A stretch of DNA of 64,000 nucleotides from Silurus meridionalis (GCF_014805685.1 NC_060892.1:11724990-11788989); one strand, 5' to 3'; positions 1 to 16,519 are shown, counted from the stretch's first letter. Program-made: numbers and translations. The notes: generated from the letters alone by a model not told the origin.

Positions 1-124
1 AGGCAAATACTATTAAAGGGAATGGAACTGAGAAACCTAGCAAGCTAAAAGGCTTGCTAGAAAAAAAGAAAAAAGAAATATATATTAGTGTAGAAATGCA
101 TATTCATTCACTGAAAACCCAAGT

Positions 125-1650
125 GGGAAGTAAAGTATAAATACTTCGTTACTGTACTTAAGTAGATTTATTTGGTATCAGTACTTTACTTCAGTAACTT
201 TTTACTTTTACTCATTACATTTTTACATAAATATCTGTACTTTCTACTTATTACATTTTCAAAACTGGCTCGTTACTTGAGTTTTAATCCACTGATTTGG
301 TGAAATTTCAAAATTTTTATTTTCACTGCGCGCCAATTTCAGCCCACCAACCAATTTCTTGTCATTGCGCGTCTTTTTTAATCCACTGCTATATAATGTC
401 CTGGCTCTCACATACCACAGATGTATACTAGTTTACGAAGCTAAGAATCAGCAGGGCAGAAAGGAACAAGAAGTAAAGTTAACGTGGATGAGACAGAGAG
501 AGACAGTGGTGTAAACATGACTGAGAACAGAGATGTTCCTGATCACCTGATCATCATCATCATCTTTTCTCTGCTTGTGTTCTATATGTGGATGTTCAGC
601 CTGGACACATTCATTAGGTAACAACATTTTACTCATGACGTCCTTTTTAACTTAGATATAAAACAAATAAATAAACTCCACCGGAAAATACTTTTAATCA
701 GTAAACATTTGTTTTATTTATGCGCCTCAAATCCAACGCCAAATCCGCCATGATTCAAACAATTAACCCTCTGGTGGCGTTTTGAGTCTTTTTTGATCAT
801 ACAGAAATGAACAATACATCATTTGAATCTGTAAAATGTCTAATTTTATTTGTATTCACTTATAATAACAACAAAATGCTGTGCTTTTGTAAAATAAAAT
901 AAACAGCTCTTTGCCATGTCATCTCGCTTCACAAACACAAATAAAACAACCTGAATCTCAGTGAATATTTGCCTCACAGACATAAATATATGTATAGAAA
1001 GCTTGAAATGTCTTTTACATAAACCACATTCACATCGAATAAAAATTTGAACTGATTATGTAATTGATTTGATTACATAAATCAGTATGATTTATACCAT
1101 AAATCCCATAAAACCATACCATACCATACCATAAATCTGTATGATTATGATAAAAGCTTTTCGATTTGACTTGAAGAGGGGCAGTTTTTTGGGTATCACC
1201 TCATTAACTGTTCGTGTGGAAACAGCAAAGGTTCCGTTTGGTGTCCTGATGATTTACGTAATTTATACCACTATTATTACTTTAAAACATTTACAAGAAT
1301 TGTTTGTCTTCATGCTGTATGTTGCATCCATATTTCTCTGTGTCCATGTTGCTTAAAGTATTAAAAACGGGAAGTATTAATATATGGTACATTTAGAACA
1401 GAGAGAAATGTGCGATTAAGTTGTGATTAAATGTTTAATTTGATTGACAGCCCAAATATTAATATGATGTAAGGTTCAGTTACCAATGTGACACTAAAAC
1501 AGATAGAAGTAATACCTCCTTTTTACTTAAGTACATGTCAGAGCCAAAAAGTATAATCAGTACTTCAACTTTTACCTGAGTATTTTAAAACATGAGTATC
1601 TGTACTTCTACTTAAGTAAAGGATGTGTGTACTTTTGCCACCTCTGCTAA
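125..1650. mobile_element. DNA transposon with ACTTAAGTA-rich inverted ends, inserted into the flanking hAT-like copy
   Basis: The left end (AAGTAAAGTATAAATACTTC, then many ACTTAAGTA/TTTACTT motifs) and the right end (GTACTTCTACTTAAGTAAAG, GTACTTTTGCCACCTCTGC) are roughly inverted copies of each other. The related repeat copy at 33040 lacks this whole block, so it behaves as an insertion. The interior has no intact transposase; the short reading frames at 448-636 and 1141-1356 look fortuitous. It carries another small repeat at about 1190-1455. The superfamily is not assigned. Confidence 0.5.
1190..1455. repeat. Small hAT-like MITE copy (family also at 30110-30330 and 57374-57820)
   Basis: The blocks TTCCGTTTGGTGTCCTGATGA, ACTTTAAAACATTTACAA and GTGCGATTAAGTTG recur in the same order at about 30140-30300 and 57520-57760. 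The right end reads TTGATTGACAGCCC, the complement of the GGGCTGTCAAA start seen at 57376. It is non-coding and non-autonomous. Confidence 0.5.
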
Positions 1651-2524
1651 AAAACTACAACAGTGACTAAAAATGTAATCGTTTACTGCTGCTGTTATTT
1701 ACTGCTTTTTAAATTTATAAATTACCTTTTAGTTTTAATTGAATCAATCACTATGTCGTGAGGCAACTGATTGCCCGACAAAACAGATCCAGTGCGACTG
1801 TCCCGAAGTTATCAAACTAACAGTTTACATAGTTTCACTGCATTAAACTATACCATTTTCACATTATGAGGTTTACACAGTTTCTGCTTACCTTGCTGCT
1901 GTTTCATTCATTTCACGTGCTTGTGCATCACTGTGGTATCTCCTTACCACACACGCTCAGCTTTGCATAACTTTCAGGTACAGTTTTCTTTATTGCATTT
2001 AATATAAAATGTTCCCATGCCTTGCGTTTAATATAAAATTCACCCATGCCTTGGATGACTTGGGACGCACATTTATTCCCGCTGCCGGTTCACCCTGCAC
2101 TGTCTGCCATTTTCGCAAGTGGCTGTGTTATCTTGCCTTCATGCTTGAGCAGCCCAACTAATCAATAACGGCATTCGTTCACAATGAATTTCATTATCGA
2201 TTTTTTTGATTAGTTGTTGCAGCTCTAATTTTGACCAAGTTAGAGTTTAAAACTAGAGTGTGTTATAGGAGCAATAAGAAAGCAGACTTGACAAAAAGAC
2301 TTTATGACTTTGTATAACTATTAATCAATGTTTAAATGTAATCAACTTTAATGAAACAAATGATAGATTAATGAAGTATAGAGTATGATTTACCTATTGC
2401 CTGGGAATTCATCTTTGGGAATTCATCATGTTAGAGTTGAACAACATGATTGTTCAATAGAAATCAAATGACCGATTTTATTTTGCATCACATTTTTTCT
2501 TTACTCTCTTTTTCCTCCTCTCAG

Positions 2525-6425
<3,901 letters not shown>

Positions 6426-6467
6426 ATTTAAAAAAGAAAACAGGAATCTGCTCAATTTCAGTTTATG

Positions 6468-6473
6468 TTTATT
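6468..6473 (-). terminator. Candidate polyadenylation signal of traf3ip2
   Basis: AATAAA on the - strand, about 245 nt after the traf3ip2 stop. A second candidate lies at 6602-6607. Use of the distal site would end the mRNA near 6450, within a few tens of bases of the clcn4 end. Confidence 0.5.
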
Positions 6474-6715
6474 AAATCATTTAATGAGCGTGTGGACATT
6501 TTTCTTGAAGACCATTTCGCCAACTTGTTTGTTACAATGCGCATTTGTTATATGTACATACATATTATATGCAAATTTAACTTGCGTAATAATCTCAAAT
6601 TTTTATTTCTTCTACATGATGCCAAACATAATATTTTACACCAGTATCTATACTGATGTCCCATCATACAATTGTCCAAGTCTGCTGTACTGTGATTGTC
6701 TCAAATGAATCTTGG

Positions 6716-6908
6716 TTAAATAGGCATGGAGAAGATGGTGGGTAGCGGGCCAATAGGTGGCGGGTTGTACTTCTCCACTCGCATGAGTCGGCGCAGAATA
6801 TCATCCCAGTCCCTGGGCCAGCTGTACAAATGTGTGTTCTGCAGCCAACAGGGAACATAGCTCTGAGGAGTGTAGCATAATCAAAGTAAGAGATAGAATA
6901 GATTAAAT

Positions 6909-6965
<57 letters not shown>

Positions 6966-7060
6966 CTTCCAAAAGAATATATTTAATTTTTACTGTATAA
7001 AGTAGAAAATCTCACATTTGAAGTAAATTTTTTAATAAAAAAAAAAAAAAAAAAAAAAAA

Positions 7061-7126
<66 letters not shown>

Positions 7127-10100
7127 ACATATTCAAGCATATTATTGTGAAATGCTGCCCTTTAATCCTCGGTTTTAGAAAGCTGAGATTTTAAAAGGAT
7201 TTGATACCCCTGGTTCAAAAACATGCAAAAATAATATTGGTTCATTTTGTCTACAAGTTAAACAGAGATTAAGAGGTCATCATTACATTACCACTTATTC
7301 ATTTGCTATATGCAGATATACTTCCATTCAGTCAAATTCATAGAGTTGTGTTTTTGAACTCGAAACCTTGAATTTGACCTCTCAAACGTCTAGTCACTAA
7401 TAAGAAAGCTGAACTAATAAGCTAAACATTTACCTTTTTAGCCCCGGGAAAAAGCACCGGCACTACCCTGAAGTTTCTGCATCCAGTCTGAATGAATTCA
7501 TTCTGAAGCTGAGTAGCAAACAAAAGACACACTGTACATTTTTACACTGTACACTATTAAGAGGAAGAGTATATGAACTTTATTTAGTAACAAAAGTAAC
7601 AATGAACATTTATTTGTGTGACCCTATAAAGACAAGAATCAGGAGTAGACACCTGTTTGTGGATGTACACAGTGTTTGAGGTCCTTTCATCACAGTCCAC
7701 ACCTACACCAGCTCCGGTTACTGTCTTAAAATACTTCAGACTAATGATCATGATAATCAGGTAGTCTTTCTGCAAAAAGACAAACAGCAATTTAGTAATC
7801 CAAATGCAGTAATAGTTTCTCTCGAAATAAAGTTGACAAAAACTATTTTGGGTCATTGCAAATTTGATTGAAGTAATATGTTCTATCAGTCCATCCAAAT
7901 TTATACCACAGAGTTGCTGATTTCACAGTTCAGAAAGTGATAAATATAGATTTATATTCTCTAACAGCAGCTCTAACAGTGGTTCTTGCTGCAAGTTTAT
8001 ATTTATGCTCTTGTTCTTATACAGTATTATTTCTAGAGTAAATGGATAAAAATAATGTAATTGTTTTAATATGATGAAAATTATATGATGACGTTTTGAT
8101 TTTGATGAAACATTTATTTATTTATTTTTTTAATGAATGTCAACATAAATGGATAAAAAGTTAAACGTATTTTTTTGTATTTTGTTTGCTTTCTTAATAG
8201 AATTATGCATTGGTACTGATCAAGATCTTGGAAAGATTTTAAATGAAGGAAAGGAAAAACAAACCTTTACATGCATTACCTCATTGAGATATCTTTCCAT
8301 GCAGTCAATCTTGCTGATGCTATAAAGCTGCTGTTCAAAGACATCAATCTATAGACATACAAATGGAAATAATTTGTCACCTCACGATGCTTTCATGGAA
8401 ACACAAAAGATGCAAAAGATGATGCATATTATCGTACATGCGTGTCAAAGCCGTTGTTTCTTAACAAGGCCACGAACTTGATGACCTCTTTAAGATGATC
8501 TTCACTGTCCACCTCATATGTGACAAACACTTTTCCTGTGCATGCAAAAGAGATGTGAGTGAAAGAAGTGTAGTACATCTTTGACCTACTTTATATGGAC
8601 AAAAGTACTGGGACACATGACTTTTCCAACTAAATGTAGTTTATATTTAATCAGCATATTAGTGATATGACAAACTGTCATTGAATTTAGTGTATAAAAA
8701 ACACAAATAGACTAAGAACCCAAATGAACTTCTGTAGTGAAGCTGATGTAATGAAATGAAAATTTTCTAAGCTATATGGAATGATCAATACTGTAGATAT
8801 GATAAAAACCAGGTCAGAGCACAATCAGAGAAGACCAAATCATGTTCACATTGGTGTCTGTTTTTAACATTGATACCACAAAGATTTTTAGAGGAAGCCT
8901 CAAAGAGAAAGTGTGCTTGGAATTTCTTTAACATCAATTACTCATTTAATCATTATGATGTAGAGCATGGCCACAAATGAGTGTCCATGATTTCTGCAAG
9001 AGAATGAATTAGTTAAGAGTGCTCACTCTGTTCCTTAGAAAGCTTTGTGCTGCAGGGACTTTTTTGCTCAGGTCTGCTGGAAACAGCACCACTGTGGAAA
9101 AGAAACCCCCAATCAGATATAAATATAAGTGGTTAAATATAACAGATTAAATATAACAGGGTTGGGCAAAGATACATGAAAATGTATTTTAAAATAAAAT
9201 ACCAAATACCTTAACTTTAAGTGGATTAAGGTAAACTACACAATACAACAGGCACACCATGTATCAAAATAAACTACTGTATTTTTCTGTATTAATAATA
9301 CTACAAAATACTTTTACAAGGGAGCAAAACATTTCTTTGCAAACCATCTGTTTGTGGCCTATTTGATCTGTCCTTGATAGCAACAGTTTCTCTCTGGCTG
9401 ACTCATGCAATAAATCTGACATATGCAACCAGTTAACAGATCAAATATTCACATACATAATGCCTATGATCTCTCAGATGAAGGTCAGTTTTAAAGTAAC
9501 CAACAGTTTAATGTTTAACAGTTGGCGAATGACTCATAATTGTATCCTAGTTTAGTTACTTGGTGTTTGGTAACAAAGGTCTAATTAATCATTTAATTGT
9601 TACTCATAAATATAATAATGTGTCAGGCAGTCATTCTTGCAATGGTATGCAAAATCATGATCCTACTGAACAGCTTCTCCAATGAATGTACAGTATTCTG
9701 CAATTATATATTTATTTATTAGTCATTATACACCTATTTGGAATCTGGCAGCAATTCTTCCATATGGATAAATTTTCTGTTCTGATCTCAACAATCTGGG
9801 TAAACTACTGTGTAGGCACTAATCAGAGGCCTAATTTTTATGTTTTTTAGTCATCATGAAGAACTTACAAAGTATTTTACAATAATTAAAAAATACAAAA
9901 CCTTAAACAAACTTATACAAAATATGAAGCCATTTTCACCAACCCTATCTAGTACAAATGTCAAAACCCTATTTATATTTGTAATACGTATTTAAAATAC
10001 ATACATATATAAAAAAATACATATATATGTCCTTTTTTTGATGGGGGGGGGGGGTAAATCCCTTTATTTTTGTACTGTAGTATTGTCAAAGGTGAATCAG

Positions 10101-12295
10101 CTACTCACTTTTTAGTGCTATGTTTTTGTCCTAATTGCTTAGTATCTGTGGGATATAAAAAGAGTTAGGACAAAATGCTTAGCTTGCAGTGAAAAATTTA
10201 TATTTGTTACAATTTATCAATCTGTTTACACTTGTTGGCAGTCCGGGAGGGTTTTGACAGGCTGTATTTAGATACCTTTGCGTCCTTGTTCATATTCAGA
10301 CCTGGGAATCAGGTGTTCCTGAGGATCTACATGCAATGGAACTGGACCATGGTACCCACAGTAAAAGCTTGGGAATGGCATCACCTGCTTGGTGTGTATA
10401 GAAGATCCAGTTGTGAGAAAAGTATGCAGAGATCCAGGCTGATCCAGACTGTTAAGGCTGAGGCTGTGTGTACCTTGATGGGAGTGATGCCAACTCGGAA
10501 AAATGCAGCCAGCCCCCAGGTAAGTCTGTTCCTCAGAAGAAGGCAAGTATGATGGTAGACTGCTTGTTTGGCCTGCGCCAAGACATCTGCTGTACGCAGG
10601 GAAGTGCCAGCCATGATCTCTTCTTTGGTCATTATCAGCCTGGTTGGGGTACACCTGCTGGCCTGGTCTTATTAATTTATCATTCTGGATTAATTTTACA
10701 CAGGACTGGGTAGGACTGGGCCGCACAGGGTTGTGATTGTAGCTAAATGTTTGTCCTTTCACCACCCTGCTTAGGTCAAGGGATTGATCAGTAGAGGCCT
10801 TTGAGGCCAGGAGAAGTCCAGACTGGAATTCCTCACTCATTGTCTCATCATTTTCCTCAGGACAGTTAAGTGATGTCTGATATTGACCTTGATGAGCCAT
10901 ATGGCTGCGAGAGCTGCAAAGAAACCCAATATATTACACAAGGCATCGTTTAAGATATCAGTAAGTTCCAGCCTCAATTACAACAAACTGCAAAACTAGT
11001 CTAAGACTACTTCAGATATACTGATATACATGGGCAGACCAAATATAATTATAAACTCTAAAATTAAGACTCTTAAAATTAACCCAATTTGTGTGGATGG
11101 TCACCCAGCCTGCATTTTTATCATAAAAATTAGGTTTATACGAATGCTACATCACTGAGCTGTAGACTAATGTTACACTGTGCCAGTACATGAGCGGCTT
11201 TCTGAGTGTCTGAGTACAAAATAAGCTTCTAAACAGTATTTTTGTCTACAAAAACAACTGATGTGTAAGATTGGTGCAGCAGAAAATCAAAGGGAGATGA
11301 TGACCAGCTTTCTGTGGCCAGGTGCCATATGAGCAAAATGAGCAACACATAGTGTGAAAGCACATATTCAAAAACATATTCAAGTACATTTTAAAATCCA
11401 GTGCCTGATATTAATCTGAGATAAGGTTCAAGGTAATTTTAGCAGTAATTCTAGAGGTAAAGATAATAAAAATGTCACAACCTAAAAATTAGGTAAATTA
11501 ATGCTGAATCTTGAAAATAGTAGTACAGGAAAAACTTATTTATCTTGTTTATGACAAGAAGAATCATGAAGAATCACATGTTAAAAATGTTTATGCCTTT
11601 TTGAATGTTTAAACTAAATTATGAATTCAGTTTCATGAACACCAGTGTGGGAGACAAAAGTGAACATTTTAGAAAATCCTGAACATCCCAGATGTCTCAA
11701 TTTTACTTTAAAAAGCAGGCCCCATGTAGTTCTAAAACATTTTGCCCACTTGAGTGCTGTTAGATTTTTATCATGCCCGAACAAAACATTTATTATTGAA
11801 GAGGTTTCCCATGCGATCTACGATGCCTGTGGCAGCACACAGAATGGCACATACATTTTTCTTCAATTTAATGTAATTAACAGACAAGTATATACTGTAT
11901 ACACACTGGAAAAAACTCAGCTGAAACAGTTAGTTCAATCAGTTCCTGATTTGGTAAGAAGACACAGTAATCATCAATGTGTGAGCCCAGAAAAAGACAT
12001 TCCGTATACCTTACATACTCGCATCATAAAGATTATTGTGTGTATAGAGAACTAGTATGAGGCCCATCTTAATACTAACAAGTGGCACTTTAAAAGCCAT
12101 AATTTTCTGCTTAAGGCCAGCATGAAACCTGTGAATAAGCTACAAATGCTCCTTTAATCAAATAAGAAAATAAACTTATACATTATCAAATCCTGAAAGT
12201 GTCAATGATACCTGATTAAATTGTGACAAAGATTAACTAAGACTCAGATAGAAAGTTAACCACAACATAACTTACCTTTCTGTAACATTAGTCAT
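6716..12295 (-). CDS. traf3ip2: TRAF3-interacting protein 2 (Act1/CIKS), complete coding region in nine exons
   Basis: Exons in transcript order: 12295-12276, 10913-10276, 10145-10109, 9091-9027, 8535-8438, 8348-8280, 7769-7653, 7508-7434, 6862-6716. They total 1266 nt, an unbroken 421 codons plus stop, all with AG/GT borders. Act1 is the cytosolic adaptor and E3 ligase that IL-17 receptors recruit through SEFIR-SEFIR contact to engage TRAF6. The SEFIR domain spans roughly residues 254-395: RKVFVTYEVDSEDHLKEVIK, FEQQLYSISKIDCMERYLN, KDYLIIMIISLKYF, FRVVPVLFPGAKK, VPCWLQNTHLYSWP. The N-terminal half is disordered and Gln/Ser/Pro-rich, shorter than in human (574 aa). PEENDE at residues 25-30 fits a TRAF6-binding pattern. 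The first coding exon (MTNVTE) is tiny but in phase; ATG at 10900 is the alternative start. Confidence 0.9.
6911..6964. repeat. (GATA)n microsatellite
   Basis: About 13 perfect GATA units in the last intron of traf3ip2, close to the final exon. Confidence 0.95.
7063..7124. repeat. (TA)n microsatellite preceded by poly-A
   Basis: A run of 31 AT units directly after an A-tract at 7037-7060, in the last traf3ip2 intron. It is self-complementary. Confidence 0.95.
8590..8640. repeat. Tc1/mariner-type inverted-repeat remnant
   Basis: TATGGACAAAAGTACTGGGA matches the terminal repeat seen in many fish DNA transposons. A similar piece (ATATGGACAAAAGTGTTGAG) is at 61846. Only one end is present and no transposase is nearby. 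It lies in a traf3ip2 intron. Confidence 0.4.
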
Positions 12296-12360
12296 TGATG
12301 CAGTGATAAAGGCGCTGACGTTGACATTTGTTGTGTTTTCTTTTTTGCAACGCCTTCATA

Positions 12361-12642
12361 AATGAGAACTAGTGCGAGTGCACATTTAAAATCAGGCAAA
12401 GGCCACGTTTTGTGGTAAAAGAAAAAGGGCAGCATGTTTGTGACATAGATGAAAAACTAGGCCTTTGCATACAGAGCACACAAGCACACGTTCTTACTTG
12501 CAAGAATTACTTGAGGCTGCAAAAGAGCTATTTTTTTGAGCTATTTTTTTTTAGTGTGTTAATTTTTTTTTTTGCAAACATTGCAAGTACAAAAAAACCA
12601 CATGTGAGCCTTATCTATGCAATGTTGTATCTACCTCCATCA

Positions 12643-12677
<35 letters not shown>

Positions 12678-14488
12678 TCAGCATTTAGCTGGAAGTAACT
12701 TTTAAGACTTTCTGTTTTGCTTGACTACTGTATAACCAGTTTATTAGCAGAACATGAATTATATAAATGATAAATTACACTTTGATGTGTACACATTTGA
12801 TGATTGTTGAAATGAAATATATCTACAATGTATAGACTTTTATAAATCACCATTGTTGAAAATGTGCAGAGTAATCCCAGAAAGCATTTAACAATAAAAA
12901 AAGAAAAGAAAAAAATCATTAAATCACAAACTCACTTGAGGATGGGCGAATAGTCAACGCACTGATCAGAGCACTTGTCTATCTACTTTGCGTGTGTGTT
13001 TTATGTAGATTGTAGAAGTTTAGTAAAGGTAATGCACCACCAGTAGATTATCAGAAAACAGATCGGTTGGGTTTATTAAGGCCACCCCATAGACACAGTG
13101 GGGGTGGTGCTTTACAGAGGCTGCCATGGAAACCATGGGTGTAGAAATGTGCTGAGTAGTATGCCAACTCCATAATTACTGGTACTCTTTGGGAGAATGA
13201 CAATTGTCAGAACATTGTCAGGCTTAAAAAAATGGATATAAAAAAATTAAAAAGCTAAATCCATATACAAGTTTCCTGTGGTGTAACAATCCTTATGACA
13301 CCAACATTCTGCAGAAAAAATAGTGACATCATGTCCATGCATTCAATCCCTCATTGTGTTCTTTATTTAATCATTTATTTTATATATTAATTGTTGCCTA
13401 CATTTACAAAAAGCATCAAAGATGACAGCAAAAAGTATTAATATCCAGTTTAAATGACATTAGTTTCCCTGCCCTAATTTGTTCTGTTTTCCTGCCCCTG
13501 CACCCCTACCCTATTAACAAAGGAATTTCTTATAATGAAGCTTCATCCCATTTTTGCCAAAGCATGTTATCTCAGGCAACACAATAGTTAGTCAGACGAC
13601 GCTGCTGCTCAAAAATGTTCAAAATTCTGTGCGTGTACCCATTGCCACTTTGGTCCCAAATGTAGCACAGTCCAATGCACTCTGCAGTTTGCTGTTTACA
13701 ATACTGTATAATATATGCATTATTATATGATGTAATGTTTAATTCAATTTAGATTTTTTTCATAAAATATATTTTTCATTAGAAAACATGCTATAGCTAA
13801 TGCACAACATTATGAATTTAATAACAATGCTAAATAAATAAATATGATACAATTAAAAAACAAAGAGCATTAGTCTATGCAGCACAAATATACACATTTT
13901 ATTGATCTTATTTAATACATTCAAAACAGGATTAATTAAAGAAACATTACACCTAAACACTAAATAATTACAATTACTATACCATCAGAATTATTTTAAC
14001 CAGCCACACTGTTTGAATTGTTCTATAAAGCAAAAATTGTATGTTTTCACTTGATGTCATCACAGGTGTGTGGTTGAGGGGCTTACTTAAGCTTACTTTT
14101 AATTCAATACCACCTATAAAATGTAAATGAACGTCTTATTTTTGAATATTTTTGAATTTCCCCTGGAAAGATTACATGACAAATATGCAAACTGTCTCAC
14201 TGATGCGATGAGACACTTTGCAAGTCACTATGAGTCCAGATGTCATATAATGCTGAAATAATAATGCCCAGTGTTCATTTATAGTATTAAGTGCAGTATT
14301 TTACAGAGTTAATGCTACAACCAGCTGTGTTGTATTGCTAGAAAAATGCTAAATAATAGTACAATGTTGAAACTGTTAGCTATAGATTTCTTACAGGAAC
14401 ATTACCTCATTTATATAGTACTTTTATTATTCTGTAATAACAGCACTGTTTTTTGCTTAAATTGTTACTGTAGCCACATTGATGTTCA
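12361..14488. other. Intergenic space between traf3ip2 and the first receptor gene
   Basis: No gene is supported. It holds a (CA)n tract at 12643-12675, A/T-rich unique sequence, and at about 14160-14290 the 3' flank of the first receptor, which resembles the 3' flank of its paralogue at 27290-27400. The traf3ip2 promoter should lie at about 12300-12500, but no clear TATA or CpG cluster is visible. Confidence 0.5.
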
Positions 14489-15424
14489 TCATGCTATGTC
14501 TTTTTTTTGTTGTGTAAGTCTTCTCAAAACTCTCTGTATGATACCTCCGAATGCAGGAGTGGAAAAGTAGTAAACCAGAGGATTTAGCGTACTGTTAAAA
14601 TAGGTAAAGCAAACTGATATGTAAAATGCCAAATTTGCCTCACTGAAGTATGAACACTCATTGTACCAGGTATTTAGGACCCATACAGCGACGCGTGAGG
14701 CAGTGCTTGGAAAGAAACAGATGAGGAAGACCATGGCAACAACAAAAATGAACTGAACAGCCTTTTTGACCTTGCCTGTAGTGTCCATCGTCTTGGTTTT
14801 TAGCTGCCATGTAATGCAGGCAGTGCAAAAGATGATGATACCACCTGGCACACAGAACTGAATCACATAGAAAGCATTGTACCAGATTGACAGTGGGCTA
14901 TTGCCAAGGCATATGTTAAAACTCTCACACTGGGTGTGACTCCCGACCTTGAAAAAGTGTGGCGAGGCTAACAACTGAGTTGTCATTATTAAGTCCATTG
15001 CCCATAGGCCTGCAGAGACCCACATCGTGTACTTCAGGTTCAACCGATTTATATGATGAAGTGGATGTACAATCTTCAAGTAGCGGTCCACAGCCACAGC
15101 GGTAAGAAAGAAGATGCTGGCAGTCCTGTTGGTTGCCATGAGGAAAAGCAGGATACGGCAAAAGGCATCTCCGAAAATCCAGTCCTGGCCTCTGATGTAG
15201 TAGTCGGCTCTGAATGGCAATAAGAAGAGCACCACTGAGTCAGCCACAGCCAGGTTTGCCAGGTAGATAGAGTTCGGCTTCCAGGTCTCCACATAGAATA
15301 AGAACACACAGATGGCCAGAATATTCCCTGTGAGGCCAAAAACGAACTCCATGATAAGTATAGGGGGTAGGATTTTGTCTAAAACAGGGGACTCAAAAGC
15401 ACAACAAATCGAGGAGTTCAACAT
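14489..15424 (-). CDS. Hydroxycarboxylic acid/oxoeicosanoid receptor-like GPCR, copy 1
   Basis: Single-exon frame of 311 aa from MLNSSICCAF; the open frame continues upstream to 15589, but that part is non-conserved and matches 5'UTR of the paralogue. Seven hydrophobic segments are present. Class A motifs: DRY at 113-115, TM3 Cys89 with ECL2 Cys166 for the disulfide, FFPS in TM6 and NPLVY at 281-285. Overall wording (LPPIL..EFVFGLTGN, AVDRYLKIVHP) follows HCAR1-3/OXER1/GPR31, which couple to Gi and sense lactate, hydroxy acids or oxo-lipids. Arg100 aligns with HCAR2 Arg111, which binds the ligand carboxylate. Asn-Ser-Ser near the N terminus could be glycosylated. The ligand cannot be told from sequence. 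A tandem paralogue lies at 27640-28638. Confidence 0.85.
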   Translation of the reverse strand: MLNSSICCAFESPVLDKILPPILIMEFVFGLTGNILAICVFLFYVETWKPNSIYLANLAVADSVVLFLLPFRADYYIRGQDWIFGDAFCRILLFLMATNRTASIFFLTAVAVDRYLKIVHPLHHINRLNLKYTMWVSAGLWAMDLIMTTQLLASPHFFKVGSHTQCESFNICLGNSPLSIWYNAFYVIQFCVPGGIIIFCTACITWQLKTKTMDTTGKVKKAVQFIFVVAMVFLICFFPSTASRVAVWVLNTWYNECSYFSEANLAFYISVCFTYFNSTLNPLVYYFSTPAFGGIIQRVLRRLTQQKKDIA

Positions 15425-15589
15425 ATTGGAAGAACTGATACAAAATGGTACTGTTTTTTTTCTACCCTGCTGTTTTATTCTACATAATAGGCAAATAAGT
15501 AGATGCCATAGGCAAATATGTTGGTGATGAAAATGTCCAACTTCATGCCACCCACCACCCCTATTATGCTTTATAAATGGCAAAGACAC

Positions 15590-16380
15590 AGCGCCCTGTG
15601 GAATGCAACTTGATTTAAAGTACCATTAGTGAAACATAGTAAATGCACATTGAATTAATGTGAAAATAAAGCAGTTATATCAAACGTATATTAAAAATAT
15701 ACACATTTTCTAATTATTTATTAAATCTCATCTGAAAAAAAAGAAAAAGAAAAACCATGTCTTTGCCCAAAGAGATCCAAGTGTTCACCCAAAACAGTGG
15801 GAGCACATTCCAGAAGAGATTCAGGAAATAAATAGATAAATGCTTATGTAACTGCAGGAGCACAGGAGATAAATATATACAATATATATTCTATACTTTC
15901 AGCTTGCCACCTATTCATACAGAAATATCTAGTTTTAAATTTGTCACAGTCATATTTTGTGTATATATTTTTTTTCATTTCTAATTGATAACAACCACAC
16001 AGACATCTTGAAGCTTAACCACTGACACATGTTGCAAATTATATTTAGCTGTAAATCTTAATTTACATTGTTTCAGTTGCTTTGTATGTACTAGTGTTTA
16101 CTTACATTAGAATTAACATTAATAATACATGATTTAAAAATCGATTCAACAGCTAAAAACAGAAACTATAAATAAGATGTGTTGGACAAGGTAGCTGATC
16201 TTTGTAGTATCTTAGTCCTCCAGTCTGGAGTTTGAGACTCATATTTTATCTAATAGAAGACCACAGATCTGAGTAAATTTGCATATTCTTTAAGAACTTG
16301 ATTGTTTTGGAAAAGTCAAATCTGAAGTCTAATCTTCAAAATCAACTTCTTATATACACCGCTGCTGGCGGTCCCTGCCT
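15590..16380. other. 5' flank of receptor copy 1
   Basis: AT-rich, with no frame or RNA gene. The stretch AAGTCTAATCTTCAAAATCAAC at about 16326-16348 resembles AAGTCTGATCTTCAAAATGAAC at 24582-24604, a sign of duplicated upstream DNA. Confidence 0.4.
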
Positions 16381-16480
16381 CATTGTCACATATCTCTTCT
16401 CCGTGCACTGCAAGGAGGGAAGTGTGGTGAGATACCTCACTCCTGTTATCAGAGAACCGGGGTTACGTAAGTAACCTAAA

Positions 16481-16519
16481 GTTCTCTTTCAAACATTCGT
16501 TCGGTATCTCACTATGGGA
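16481..16519. repeat. DIRS inverted terminal repeat, left copy
   Basis: 39 bases beginning GTTCTCTTTCAAACATTCG. They are an exact reverse complement of 21855-21893. Confidence 0.95.

Larger units (their letters stand above)
1..2236. repeat. hAT-like non-autonomous transposon copy, split by a nested insertion
   Basis: Bases 1-120 and about 1650-2236 match, in the same order, one continuous stretch at 33040-33730 elsewhere in this window. Shared landmarks are GAATGGAAC.GAGAAAC, the block around CACTATGTCG, GACTTGGGACGCACA, and an end with ACTAATC.ATAA...GATTAGTTGTT. The terminal ACTAATCGAT/ATCGATTAGTTG type ends resemble small hAT-derived elements common in fish. The copy is interrupted by an unrelated element (about 125-1650). 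No reading frame is supported. Outer limits are uncertain because the left side runs off the window. Confidence 0.55.

Noticed and set aside
6664..6972. 102-aa frame with SIYL repeats
   Set aside because: The repeats are translation of the (GATA)n tract. Only the part in the last traf3ip2 exon is transcribed, and in another frame.
10232..10713. + strand frames of 106 and 81 aa
   Set aside because: They are antisense shadows of the large traf3ip2 exon, whose - strand frame fits a nine-exon gene.
11645..12055. 136-aa + strand frame in traf3ip2 intron 1
   Set aside because: No domain, composition like AT-rich intron, no splice or promoter context; judged fortuitous.
15425..15589. N-terminal 55-residue extension of receptor copy 1
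   Set aside because: It is hydrophilic and His-rich, unlike the family, and the matching region in copy 2 is interrupted. MLNSS is the conserved start.
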